Positions 52,356 to 60,312 of a stretch of 64,000 nucleotides of DNA are shown here, piece after piece. The DNA lies in assembly GCF_900230195.1 (NCBI RefSeq), contig NZ_OCNE01000008.1, positions 182,314 through 246,313 of the forward strand, given 5' to 3'. The stretch comes from Streptomyces zhaozhouensis (lineage in GTDB: Bacteria > Actinomycetota > Actinomycetes > Streptomycetales > Streptomycetaceae). A program made the translations under genes and the position numbers. Position 1 is the first letter of the stretch. Each line of letters opens with the position of its first letter. Below the pieces are notes generated by a model, which saw nothing but the letters and a program-made list of their open reading frames with translations, did no database searches and was not told the origin of the DNA.

Positions 52356-53960
52356 GTGACGCACCACGACCGAGCGCGTAACCGCGCGGACGGCACACCA
52401 GAACGAGAACGAAAAAGGGAGCTGCACGATGTTCCGAAAGATCGCCGCGTTCTTCCGGCGCCGCCGCCAGCAGAAGCGGCGCCGCAACGACAACACCATC
52501 TACCCGATGTCCTGACCGGCGGGGCCGGGACCCTCGCGCCCGCACCGGCCGACTCCCCGCCCGACCACCGCGCCCTGTACATCCGGGCACTCGACCCCGA
52601 GGCCCCGGTGTCCCTGGGCGCGAAGGCGCTCCACGACATCCGGGCCGCACTGGCCAACGCCCCCGGCCCCGACGCCGGACCCGGGCCCGGGTTACCGGAG
52701 AGCAGCCCGGGCAACACCCCGGACGGCGGCCCCGCACTCGACCCGGACCTCCTGATCGACCGGGCGCGTACCTGGAGCGCGGCGGAGACCCGTCGGTTCC
52801 GCGACGTACTCGACCCCATGACGGACGAGGACCGGATGCCCGCCGCCCGGTGCGTGCTGCTCAACCACGCGCCGCTCGCCCTGTCCGCGGGCGCCTGGTC
52901 GCAGCGGATGTCCAGCGCCGGCAACGCGGAGACCGAGCCCGCGCTGCGCGTGCTGGCGCTCTACGCCTCCGACGTCGGCGTCGGCCTGCCGGACGCCCAC
53001 CGAGGCGCCGACTATCGCGCGCTGCTGAACCGGCACCAACTGGCGCAGGCCACCCCCGGGATGCGACTGGCGGGCAGCGAGCAGCTGATCAGCGCCAGCT
53101 TCCGGCTGCCCGGCGTCCTGCTCGCCATGAGCCGGCTGCCGGAACACCTCTGGCCCGAGATCCTCGGCGCCGACCTGTGCCCGCGCGCCGCAGGGCTCGC
53201 GCGCCCCCTGGCCGCGCTGGTGGGGAACGAACCGGACGCCCGGACGGCACGGTCGGTGGACCCGGGAGCCGCCAGACCCGGCGGCCAGGAGTCGGGGCCG
53301 GCTCTGTCGGCCGCCGCCGCCCGCGCCCTCCTCGCCGAGCCCCGCGCCGGGACCGGGGAGCAGGTCGCCGAACGGCTGCGGCACGGCTTCACCTGGACAC
53401 TGGACGAGCTGTCGCCGTGGTCCACCGCCGTGCTGGCCGAGACCGCGCTCACCCGGCACCCGGACTACGGCACCTGGCGCCTGATCCACACCCGGGCCCG
53501 CCAGGCCGCGGTCTACCACTCCGGCTACGAACTGGCCGGGCGCCCGCTGGCCAGCTGGTTCAAAGACCTGGACCAGGGGCCGCAACCCTTCCCCGACGCC
53601 CTGGCCGCCAGCCCGCCGGTCCACCCCGGACAACCCGACCGCAGCCACCTGGTGCGCGGCCTCATCAACGAACACGGGCCGACGTTCCGCGTCTACACCG
53701 ACGACGAGGCCGAGACCCTCCGACGCCGGATCGCCCGCCTCCCCGAACACGACCGGCTGCGGGACGCGACCGACGGCGGGGCGCCGGCCGCCGACCGCGC
53801 CCTCCACCAGGCGCGGCACCGCCACCGCTCGCTCAACCCGCCCACGAGCCCGGCCGCACGCCCGCACGCCGCACTGCGCTCCCGCCCGAGCCGTTCCCAC
53901 CGAGCGCACGCCCACGCGAGCGCCGCCGGCACCCACGGCCCCACCGTAGAGAACAGGTGA
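52356..53960 (+). CDS. haem-oxygenase-like iron-containing redox protein; start uncertain
   Basis: The frame is open from a GTG at 52356, but its first 53 codons overlap the 28-residue peptide in another frame and look non-protein. Real coding begins about 52515 (a CTG overlaps the peptide stop) or at the GTG at 52608. The core ARCVLLNHAPLALSAGAWSQRMSSAGNAETEPALRVLALYASDVGVG, then FRLPGVLLAMSRLPEHLWPEILGADLCPRAAGL, resembles the iron-containing redox/haem-oxygenase-like family. Members use a di-iron centre for oxidative chemistry, including N-oxygenation and C-C cleavage. A TTA codon at 52692 puts translation under bldA tRNA control. The stop is three bases before the carbamoyltransferase start. 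Confidence 0.6.
   Translation: MTHHDRARNRADGTPERERKRELHDVPKDRRVLPAPPPAEAAPQRQHHLPDVLTGGAGTLAPAPADSPPDHRALYIRALDPEAPVSLGAKALHDIRAALANAPGPDAGPGPGLPESSPGNTPDGGPALDPDLLIDRARTWSAAETRRFRDVLDPMTDEDRMPAARCVLLNHAPLALSAGAWSQRMSSAGNAETEPALRVLALYASDVGVGLPDAHRGADYRALLNRHQLAQATPGMRLAGSEQLISASFRLPGVLLAMSRLPEHLWPEILGADLCPRAAGLARPLAALVGNEPDARTARSVDPGAARPGGQESGPALSAAAARALLAEPRAGTGEQVAERLRHGFTWTLDELSPWSTAVLAETALTRHPDYGTWRLIHTRARQAAVYHSGYELAGRPLASWFKDLDQGPQPFPDALAASPPVHPGQPDRSHLVRGLINEHGPTFRVYTDDEAETLRRRIARLPEHDRLRDATDGGAPAADRALHQARHRHRSLNPPTSPAARPHAALRSRPSRSHRAHAHASAAGTHGPTVENR
52429..52515 (+). CDS. 28-residue arginine-rich peptide
   Basis: ATG behind AAGGGAG, seven bases away, a better site than that of the overlapping longer frame. 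It begins MFRKIAAFF, continues with a block in which most residues are Arg, Lys or Gln, and ends NTIYPMS. The first half is amphipathic. It sits between the SGNH-like and iron-redox genes in the same direction. It could be a ribosomal peptide substrate for the cluster, a small regulator, or a coupling frame for the next gene. Too short for family assignment. Confidence 0.5.
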   Translation: MFRKIAAFFRRRRQQKRRRNDNTIYPMS

Positions 53961-53963
53961 CCC

Positions 53964-55793
53964 ATGCCCACCGCCCTCGGCATCTCCGCCTTCTACCACG
54001 ACAGCGCCGCCGCGCTCGTCGACGCCGGCACCATCGTGGCCGCCGCACAAGAGGAACGGTTCAGCAGACGCCGCCACGACCCCGCCTTCCCGGCCCAGGC
54101 CGCCCGCTACTGCCTCACCGAAGCCGGCACCAAGCTCGACGACCTCGACCGCATCGCCTACTACGAGGACCCCCGCCGCAAGTTCCACCGCGTGCTGTGG
54201 ACCCAGATCGGCACCGCCCCCCGCGGCTTCGGCACCTTCCGCCACGTCCTCCCCGAGTGGCTGGCGTGGAAGCGGCGTGCCACCGAGACCGTCCGCGACC
54301 GGCTCCAGGACCTCGACCTCGGGACCGTACCGCCGATCGACTGCTACCAGCACCACGAGTCGCACGCCGCCTCCGCGTTCCTCCCCAGCCCCTACGAGTC
54401 CGCCGCGATCCTCTGCGTGGACGGCGTCGGCGAGTGGACCACCACCTCGCTGTGGCGAGGCACAGGGGACCGGGTCGAGCCGGTCGCCGAACTACGCTTC
54501 CCCCACTCGCTCGGAATGCTGTACTCGGCCTTCACCTACTTCTGCGGCTTCAAGGTCGACTCCGGCGAGTACAAGCTGATGGGCCTGGCGCCCTACGGCA
54601 CCCCCCGCTACGCCCCCCTGATCCGCGAACGCCTGGTCGACATCAAGCCCGACGGCTCCTTCCGGCTCGACATGCGGTACTTCGCCTTCCTCCTCGGCCG
54701 GGTGATGACCGGACGCCCCTTCGAGAAGCTCTTCGACGGCCCCCGCCGGGAACCCGAAGCCCCCCTCACCGAGCGGGAGTTCGACCTGGCGGCCTCCGTG
54801 CAGCAGGTCACCGAGGAGATCATGCTCCGGCTGGCCAGGACCGCGCGGGAACGCACCGGCGAGTCCCGGCTGTGCCTGGCCGGCGGCGTCGCGCTCAACT
54901 GCGTCGCCAACGGCCGCATCGTCGAGGAGGAGATCTTCGACGAGCTCTGGATCCAGCCCGCCGCCGGCGACGCCGGCGGCGCGCTGGGCGCGGCCTTCCT
55001 CGCCGCCCGCGCCCCCGACGGCCGGTCCCACCTCCAGCAGGGCCGCGACGCCATGCGCGGCGCACGCCTCGGCCCCGGCTACACCGACCAGCACATCCAG
55101 GCGTACCTGGACTCCCACGGACTGCCCTACACCCGGCTGTCCTCCGCCGAACTGTCCCGCCAGGTCGCCGCGGAACTCGCCGACGGGAAGGTCGTCGGCT
55201 GGTTCCAGGACCGCATGGAGTTCGGCCCCCGCGCCCTGGGCTGCCGCTCCATCCTCGGCGACCCGCGCAACCCCGAGATGCAGTCCGTGATGAACCAGAA
55301 GATCAAGTTCCGCGAGTCCTTCAGACCGTTCGCGCCCATCGTCCTGGCCGAGGACGCCGAGGAGTACTTCCAACTCCGCCAGCCCAGCCCCTACATGCTG
55401 CTGGTCGCGGGCATCGCCGAGAAGCAACGGCGCGACACCCCCGGCCAGCAAGGCGCGCGCGGCCTCGACCGGCTACGGGAGACCCGATCGGCCATCCCGG
55501 CGGTCACACACGTCGACCACTCCGCCCGCATCCAGACCGTCGACGACGCCGACCACCCGGTGCTCCACCGGCTGCTGTCGGACTTCAAGACACAGACCGG
55601 ATGCGCGGTGCTGGTCAACACCTCCTTCAACGTCCGAGGCGAACCGATCGTCGCCTCCCCGCAGGATGCCTACCGCTGCTTCATGCGCACCAACATCGAC
55701 ACCCTGGCCCTGGGCGACTTCCTGCTGCACAAGGCCGACCAGCCCGAGTGGAAGGAGAGCGGGGACTGGCGCGAGGAGATCCCCCTCGACTGA
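53964..55793 (+). CDS. O-carbamoyltransferase (NodU/CmcH family)
   Basis: 609 residues. The N-terminal Kae1-like domain has ALGISAFYHDSAAALV, EERFSRRRHD, CYQHHESHAASAF and CVDGVGEWTTTSLW. Further on are GEYKLMGLAPYG, LAGGVALNCVANGRI and GDAGGALGAAFLAA. The C-terminal domain has WFQDRMEFGPRALGCRSILGDPR and VLVNTSFNVRGEPIV. This is full length with all family blocks. Such enzymes make carbamoyl-AMP from carbamoyl phosphate and ATP, then carbamoylate a hydroxyl of a sugar or antibiotic. Three-base spacing from the iron-redox gene suggests coupling. Confidence 0.95.
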   Translation: MPTALGISAFYHDSAAALVDAGTIVAAAQEERFSRRRHDPAFPAQAARYCLTEAGTKLDDLDRIAYYEDPRRKFHRVLWTQIGTAPRGFGTFRHVLPEWLAWKRRATETVRDRLQDLDLGTVPPIDCYQHHESHAASAFLPSPYESAAILCVDGVGEWTTTSLWRGTGDRVEPVAELRFPHSLGMLYSAFTYFCGFKVDSGEYKLMGLAPYGTPRYAPLIRERLVDIKPDGSFRLDMRYFAFLLGRVMTGRPFEKLFDGPRREPEAPLTEREFDLAASVQQVTEEIMLRLARTARERTGESRLCLAGGVALNCVANGRIVEEEIFDELWIQPAAGDAGGALGAAFLAARAPDGRSHLQQGRDAMRGARLGPGYTDQHIQAYLDSHGLPYTRLSSAELSRQVAAELADGKVVGWFQDRMEFGPRALGCRSILGDPRNPEMQSVMNQKIKFRESFRPFAPIVLAEDAEEYFQLRQPSPYMLLVAGIAEKQRRDTPGQQGARGLDRLRETRSAIPAVTHVDHSARIQTVDDADHPVLHRLLSDFKTQTGCAVLVNTSFNVRGEPIVASPQDAYRCFMRTNIDTLALGDFLLHKADQPEWKESGDWREEIPLD

Positions 55794-55849
55794 ACCCGCC
55801 CGCCCGCCACCACCACGAACACCACCCCCGAGAAGGAGAAGGCAGACCG

Positions 55850-56014
55850 ATGTCCACCGCCCGACGCGCGGCCGTCAACCTGCTGCTGCCCGTGGTCTAC
55901 GTCCTGCTGTTCATCCCCGCCGGCCTGCTCACCCGACTGTTCCGCGACCCGCTGCACCGCAAGCCCGACCGCTCCGCGACCAGCTACTGGACCGACACCG
56001 GCCCCACCACCTGA
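55850..56014 (+). CDS. mini SxtJ-like membrane protein
   Basis: 54 residues behind GAAGGAGAAGG. One or two hydrophobic segments (AAVNLLLPVVYVLLFIPAGLL) are followed by TRLFRDPLHRKPDRSATSYWTDTGP. The GLLxRLFxxDPLxRxxDxxAxSYW pattern is that of the C-terminal part of SxtJ-family membrane proteins, which accompany carbamoyltransferases in many loci; SxtJ itself is roughly twice as long. It is placed directly after the carbamoyltransferase, as in those loci. Exact role unknown. Confidence 0.65.
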   Translation: MSTARRAAVNLLLPVVYVLLFIPAGLLTRLFRDPLHRKPDRSATSYWTDTGPTT

Positions 56015-56053
56015 CCCCGCCCCACGGGCATCGCCCCCAGAACGGAGCAGCAC

Positions 56054-57205
56054 ATGATCAATGTCTTCCAACCGAGCCTTGGTGCCGAGGAACTCGCCGC
56101 CGTCACCGAGGTGTTCGAAAGCAACTGGCTCGGCCACGGCCCCCGCACCAAGGCGTTCGAGGCGACCTTCGCCGAACACCTGGGCGTGGCACCAGAACAG
56201 ACGATCTTCATCAACTCGGCCACCGCCGGCCTCTTCCTGAGCACCGAACTGCTCGGTCTCGGCCCCGGCGACGACGTGGTCCTCCCCTCCGCGAGCTTCG
56301 TCGCCGCCGGCAACGCCGTCGCCGCCACAGGAGCCCGCCCGGTCTTCTGCGACGTCGACCCGCACACGCTCAACCCGACCGCCGAACACGTGGAACGCGC
56401 CCTGACCCCGCTCACCAAGGCCGTCCTCCTCCTGCACTTCGGCGGCAGGCCAGGCGACGTCGTCGCCATCGCCGAGATGTGCCGCGCCCGCGGCATCCAG
56501 CTCATCGAGGACTCGGCATGCGCCGTCGCCTCCGCCGTCGACGGCGCCAAATGCGGCACCTTCGGCGACGTGGCGATGTGGAGCTTCGACGCCATGAAGG
56601 TCCTCGTCACCGGCGACGGCGGCATGTTGTACGTCCGCGACCCCGAACTCGCCCACCGGGCACGCCGGATGGCCTACCACGGCCTGGAGCAGTCCAGCGG
56701 CTTCTCAGCGGCCAAGGTCTCCCACCGCTGGTGGGACCTGCACGTACGGGAGTTCGGCCGCCGGATCATAGGAAACGACCTGACCGCGGCCATCGGCACC
56801 GTCCAACTCCGCCGCCTCCCCGAGTTCGTCCAACGCCGCCGCGCCATCACCGAGCAGTACGACCGCCTGCTCCAGGACGTCCAAGGCGTGCGGCTGCCGC
56901 CGGCCCTGCCCGCCGGACACGAGGCGACGTACTACTTCTACTGGGTGCAGATGGACGCACAGATCCGGGACCAGGTGGCCGCCGACCTCCTCGACAAGGG
57001 CATCTACACCACCTTCCGATACCCGCCGCTCCACAAGGTGCCCGCCTACGGCACCACCGACGCCCATCTGCCCGGCACCGACACCGCCGCCGAGACCACC
57101 CTCCTGCTGCCGCTCCACCAGGGACTCGAGGACCACGAGGTGCGCACGGTCGCGGACCAGTTGCGCACGTCGGTCGCGCACCGCGGCGCTCAGCTCACAC
57201 GCTGA
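56054..57205 (+). CDS. DegT/DnrJ/EryC1/StrS PLP-dependent sugar aminotransferase
   Basis: 383 residues. The PLP lysine is Lys182 in MWSFDAMKVLVTGDGGMLYV. Asp and Gln partners are in IQLIEDSACAVASAVDG, and GHGPRTKAFEATFAEHLGV opens the family fold. Family enzymes aminate NDP-ketosugars (or dehydrate them when the lysine is replaced). The lysine is present, so amination is expected. With the next gene this implies a modified amino sugar. It follows the SxtJ-like gene by 39 bp. Confidence 0.92.
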   Translation: MINVFQPSLGAEELAAVTEVFESNWLGHGPRTKAFEATFAEHLGVAPEQTIFINSATAGLFLSTELLGLGPGDDVVLPSASFVAAGNAVAATGARPVFCDVDPHTLNPTAEHVERALTPLTKAVLLLHFGGRPGDVVAIAEMCRARGIQLIEDSACAVASAVDGAKCGTFGDVAMWSFDAMKVLVTGDGGMLYVRDPELAHRARRMAYHGLEQSSGFSAAKVSHRWWDLHVREFGRRIIGNDLTAAIGTVQLRRLPEFVQRRRAITEQYDRLLQDVQGVRLPPALPAGHEATYYFYWVQMDAQIRDQVAADLLDKGIYTTFRYPPLHKVPAYGTTDAHLPGTDTAAETTLLLPLHQGLEDHEVRTVADQLRTSVAHRGAQLTR

Positions 57206-57235
57206 CCGGACGCGACGAGGAGAGACTGCCACCCC

Positions 57236-57847
57236 GTGCACATCACCGAGACCACGGTTCCCGGCTCGTACGTCATCACTCCCAAGCCGCACCCGGACGA
57301 ACGCGGGAACTTCTTCGAGGGCCTGCGCGCCGACCATCTCGAGGCCGCGATCGGGCGTCCCTTCCTGCCCCGGCAGATCAACTACTCCACGTCGCGCCGC
57401 AACACCCTGCGCGGCATCCACGGAGTGACCCTGCCCCCGGGACAGGCCAAGTACGTCACCTGCGTGCGCGGCGCGCTGCGCGACATCGTGGTGGACCTCC
57501 GGGTCGGCTCGCCGACGTTCGGCGCCTACCAGACCCAGGTCCTCGACGCGGAATCGGGCCGGGCCGTCTACGTCCCCGACGGCGTCGGCCACGGGTTCCT
57601 CACCCTCACCGACGACGCGTGCATCTGCTACGTCCTCTCCAGCGTGTACGTACCCGGCACCCAGGTCGACATCAACCCGTTGGACGCCGATCTCGCCCTT
57701 CCCTGGGGCTTCACCGAACCCCCGCTGATGTCACACAAGGACGCGACAGCCCCCAGCGTCACCGAAGCCGCGGCCGCCGGACTCCTGACCTCCTGGAAGG
57801 AAGCGACCCGGGACACCCGTTCCCCGACCACGAGCCAGCCACGATGA
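57236..57847 (+). CDS. dTDP-4-dehydrorhamnose 3,5-epimerase family protein
   Basis: 203 residues from a GTG. An RmlC cupin with His62 in LRGIHGVTLPPGQAKYVTCVRGALRDIVVDLRVGSPTFG and VYVPDGVGHGFLTLTDDACICYVLSSVYVPG for the tyrosine/acid region. Length and motifs match NDP-deoxysugar epimerases of antibiotic pathways (EvaD/NovW-like) as well as rhamnose RmlC. No nucleotidyltransferase, 4,6-dehydratase or glycosyltransferase is in the window, so precursors must come from elsewhere. Last gene of the cluster. Confidence 0.9.
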   Translation: MHITETTVPGSYVITPKPHPDERGNFFEGLRADHLEAAIGRPFLPRQINYSTSRRNTLRGIHGVTLPPGQAKYVTCVRGALRDIVVDLRVGSPTFGAYQTQVLDAESGRAVYVPDGVGHGFLTLTDDACICYVLSSVYVPGTQVDINPLDADLALPWGFTEPPLMSHKDATAPSVTEAAAAGLLTSWKEATRDTRSPTTSQPR

Positions 57848-59073
57848 CAAGCCTCCCGCAAGGCCCGATCGCCTGCGGACCCCGGCCGGGCGCGCGTTCC
57901 GGACCCACGCTCTGATCCCGCTTCCAGCCACTTTGCAGCCCACCGCCCGCTCACGGTCGCCGGATAGTCACCCCCGCTACCGCCCACCACCGCGTTCTTC
58001 CACCTGCGGAAGATGCCATGCGTGGTTGTGGCGGGAGGTGAGGGTGTGGGGGTGGTCGTCTCCGAGCGCGCGTGCGCAGTCGGTGGCGACCTGGGCGAAG
58101 AGGCGGGCCGCTTCGGGATGGTTCCCGGCTTCGCCGATTTCCCATGCGTGGTTGTGGCGGGAGGCGAGGGTGCCGGGATGGTCGGGTCCGAGGACCCGCG
58201 CGCGTTCGGTGGCGACCTCGGCGAACAGGCGGGCTGCCTCGGCGTGGTTTCCAGCATCGCCGAGGCGCGACGCCTCTTGGAACCGGCGGGTCAGGTCTTC
58301 CTTGGTGGGTGCTGTCGCGGTGGGTGCGTGATGAAGAGAGCCGGAGGGCTGGACGGTGTAGGGCGTGGTGGGGGTGATGCTCTGCCGCTGGATGAGGGTG
58401 GTCACGCCGGTGGGCCAGCGCGTGGCGCCGGGGACATCGTCTGGCGGTTCCCAGTGCGCGGTGATCTCGTTCAGTAGCTGGGGGAGGGTGGGGCGTTCGG
58501 TCGGGTCCTTGGCCAGGCAGGCGGTTATCAGGTCGTGGAGTGGGCCGTGGACGGCGTCGAGGTGCGGCTGCTGGTGGATGACGCGGTGGAGGACTGCCCG
58601 GGGCGCGCCGGTGCCGAAGGGTTCGTTGCCGGTGGCGGCGTAGGTGAGGACCGCCCCAAGGGCGAATACGTCGCTGGCCGTCCCGACCCGCCTGTCTTCG
58701 GCTTGTTCGGAGGACATGAAGCCGGGTGTGCCGATCACCGCTCCGGTGCCGGTCAGGGAGGTGCCTTCCAGGGTGCGGGCGATCCCGAAATCGATGACCC
58801 GTGGCCCGTCGCCGGCCAGCAGCACGTTCGACGGTTTCAAGTCCCGATGCAGCAGCCCCTTGGCGTGGATGGCTTGCAGTGCCTCGACCAGGCCAGCCGC
58901 CAGCCCCCACACCGAGCCTTCCGGCAGTTGGCTGCATTCATCAGTCGTGACGGCAGATGTTCATGGGTTTGGGAGGCACCCAGATCCACGGATGGGTGAT
59001 GTTCACGCGTTTTGAAGGCACTGGAGGGCTTGCCAGGACAGCATTGGCGTGTTCCTGGTGAAAGGGCCTGGTC

Positions 59074-59163
59074 ATGCCGCAGATGTCGAGGGTCGAGCTG
59101 TACGCCGCGATCCGGCGCGACCATCGCGGTGGCATGTCGATGCGGGAGCTGGAGCGCAACTGA
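59074..59163 (+). pseudogene. istA (IS21 transposase) 5' relic
   Basis: 29 codons ending in TGA. MSRVELYAAIRRDHRGGMSMRELERN is the characteristic start of IS21-family IstA, where the helix-turn-helix would continue at once. The rest of istA and all of istB are missing. It lies 145 bp inside the left end, the normal place for istA. Confidence 0.75.
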
Positions 59164-59180
59164 CCGCCCACGGCAGCGGA

Positions 59181-59729
59181 TCAGAACTCGCCGCGCAACA
59201 GCGAGTATATGAACATGTCCCGGCGCTCGGCACCCACCTGCTGCCACCCCCGCAGCAGCCCCTCGCGTCGAAACCCTGAACGTTCCGCAGTGCGCACCGA
59301 AGCCGTGTTCCACGGCTCTACATACAGCTCAAGCCGGGGGATCCGCAGATCCAGCAAGGCCCACCTGGCGACTGCCACGAGCGCGGACCCCGCAGCGCCT
59401 CGGCCCCGCGCCGACTTCACGATCCAGTAGCCCAGCGATGCACGCCCCTGACTCAGGTCCTTCACCCACAACCCCACGTTGCCGACCGGCCGACCACCGG
59501 ATTCCACGATGACGAACGGATACCCAGCTCCCGAAGCCACCCGCCCCCACTGCCGCTCTACGAACGCGACGCCTTCGGGCTCGGAGAAGGGGCAGGGCAC
59601 CGTCGTGATCAACGGGATGTAATCATCCTCCGACGCCTCACGGACGAGTTCGAGGTCCGACAGGCCCCACGACCGAAGCGTGAGACCGCCATGAGCGGCG
59701 AGTTCAGGGAGGGCGAGGGGTTGCTCCAT
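59181..59729 (-). CDS. GNAT N-acetyltransferase, passenger of the IS21-derived element
   Basis: 182 residues from MEQPLALPELAAHGGLTLRSWGLSDLELVREASEDDYIPL. The RimJ/RimL-type acetyl-CoA motif is LGYWIVKSARGRGAAGSALVAVARWALLDLRIPRLELYVEPWNTASVRTAERSGFRREGLLR. It is complete in length for the family. It lies wholly between the element's ends and in opposite direction to the istA relic. Substrate unknown; some relatives acetylate antibiotics, others ribosomal proteins. Confidence 0.85.
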   Translation of the reverse strand: MEQPLALPELAAHGGLTLRSWGLSDLELVREASEDDYIPLITTVPCPFSEPEGVAFVERQWGRVASGAGYPFVIVESGGRPVGNVGLWVKDLSQGRASLGYWIVKSARGRGAAGSALVAVARWALLDLRIPRLELYVEPWNTASVRTAERSGFRREGLLRGWQQVGAERRDMFIYSLLRGEF

Positions 59730-60312
59730 GGACCCATCCTGCCGCGATCGGCTACCAGCCGCACCCAGATACTCGAGCACGCATCGCGATCGTCTATGCC
59801 CTCCAGCAACGGACGACGCTGTCCCCAGTGACGTCACTTCTCGTGAACATCAGCGATGCCGAAGACGGCCCACCGCCGCCCAAACCGATAGAAAAACGCT
59901 GCCATTTGAAGTGAACGAAGCCAGGCAGTGGACCGGTCTCTGCGATGGCCAGGGCGAGGTCTGGTCCGGGAATGTACGCGGTGGCGACCCACGGCCGGTC
60001 ATCCTCCGGTCCGGCGGCCACGACCGGCGCGGTGAACATGCCGCTGACCGCCTCGGCCGCCGCCACCTCCCGAACGAACCGGGCCCGGAACTCTCGCTGG
60101 CCGGCCAGGTGCGGGTAGACGACCTTCACCGCCACCGACCGGCCCCCCGGCGACCGCCCGAGAAACACCTCACCCATCCCGCCGGCCCCCAGCCGGCCCC
60201 GCAACACGAAACCACCCACCCGTTCCGGATCCCCCGCGCGTAACGGCTCCACCAACACTCCCTCCTCCGACCACAACACGGCCCACGTAGGTAAGTTGTC
60301 CCGCCCCGGCTG

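Larger units (their letters stand above)
58929..59923. mobile_element. 995-bp IS21-derived element carrying a GNAT gene
   Basis: Ends are TGGCT...AGCCA. The outer 12 bases match 10/12 when inverted (58929-58940 and 59912-59923). A second inverted match, GGTTTGGGnGGC, lies exactly 37 bp from both ends (58966 and 59886). A third, TGATGTTCACG, lies 68-71 bp in (58997-59007 and 59842-59852). Multiple terminal repeats and TG/CA ends are typical of IS21. Flanking GGCAGT at 58923-58928 and 59924-59929 is the target duplication. It contains an istA relic and a GNAT gene but no complete transposase, so it would need one in trans. Confidence 0.85.
57977..60252 (-). pseudogene. Ser/Thr kinase-TPR gene (copy 2) interrupted by an IS21-derived element
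   Basis: The N-terminal part (59924-60252, GTG start) carries the Gly-rich loop and the invariant Lys, and ends at ETGPLP. The C-terminal part (57977-58928) resumes at PEGSVWGLAAGLVEALQ and carries HRDLKPSN, DFG, a GTPGFMSSEQ loop, a linker and about two TPR units. Removing the 995-bp insert and one copy of the 6-bp duplication restores an uninterrupted frame that matches copy 1 across residues 109-111. Codon 4 is TTA where copy 1 has TTG. The C-terminal piece has an internal ATG just past the break but lacks the ATP-binding lobe, so no working kinase is expected. Confidence 0.9.

Noticed and set aside
54492..55451. A 319-codon minus-strand frame within the carbamoyltransferase
   Set aside because: Gly/Val/Leu-rich antisense frame with no family features.
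52850..56014. A 1054-codon frame across the iron-redox and carbamoyltransferase genes
   Set aside because: Out of frame with both. Only its last 54 codons (the SxtJ-like protein with its own ribosome binding site) are coding.
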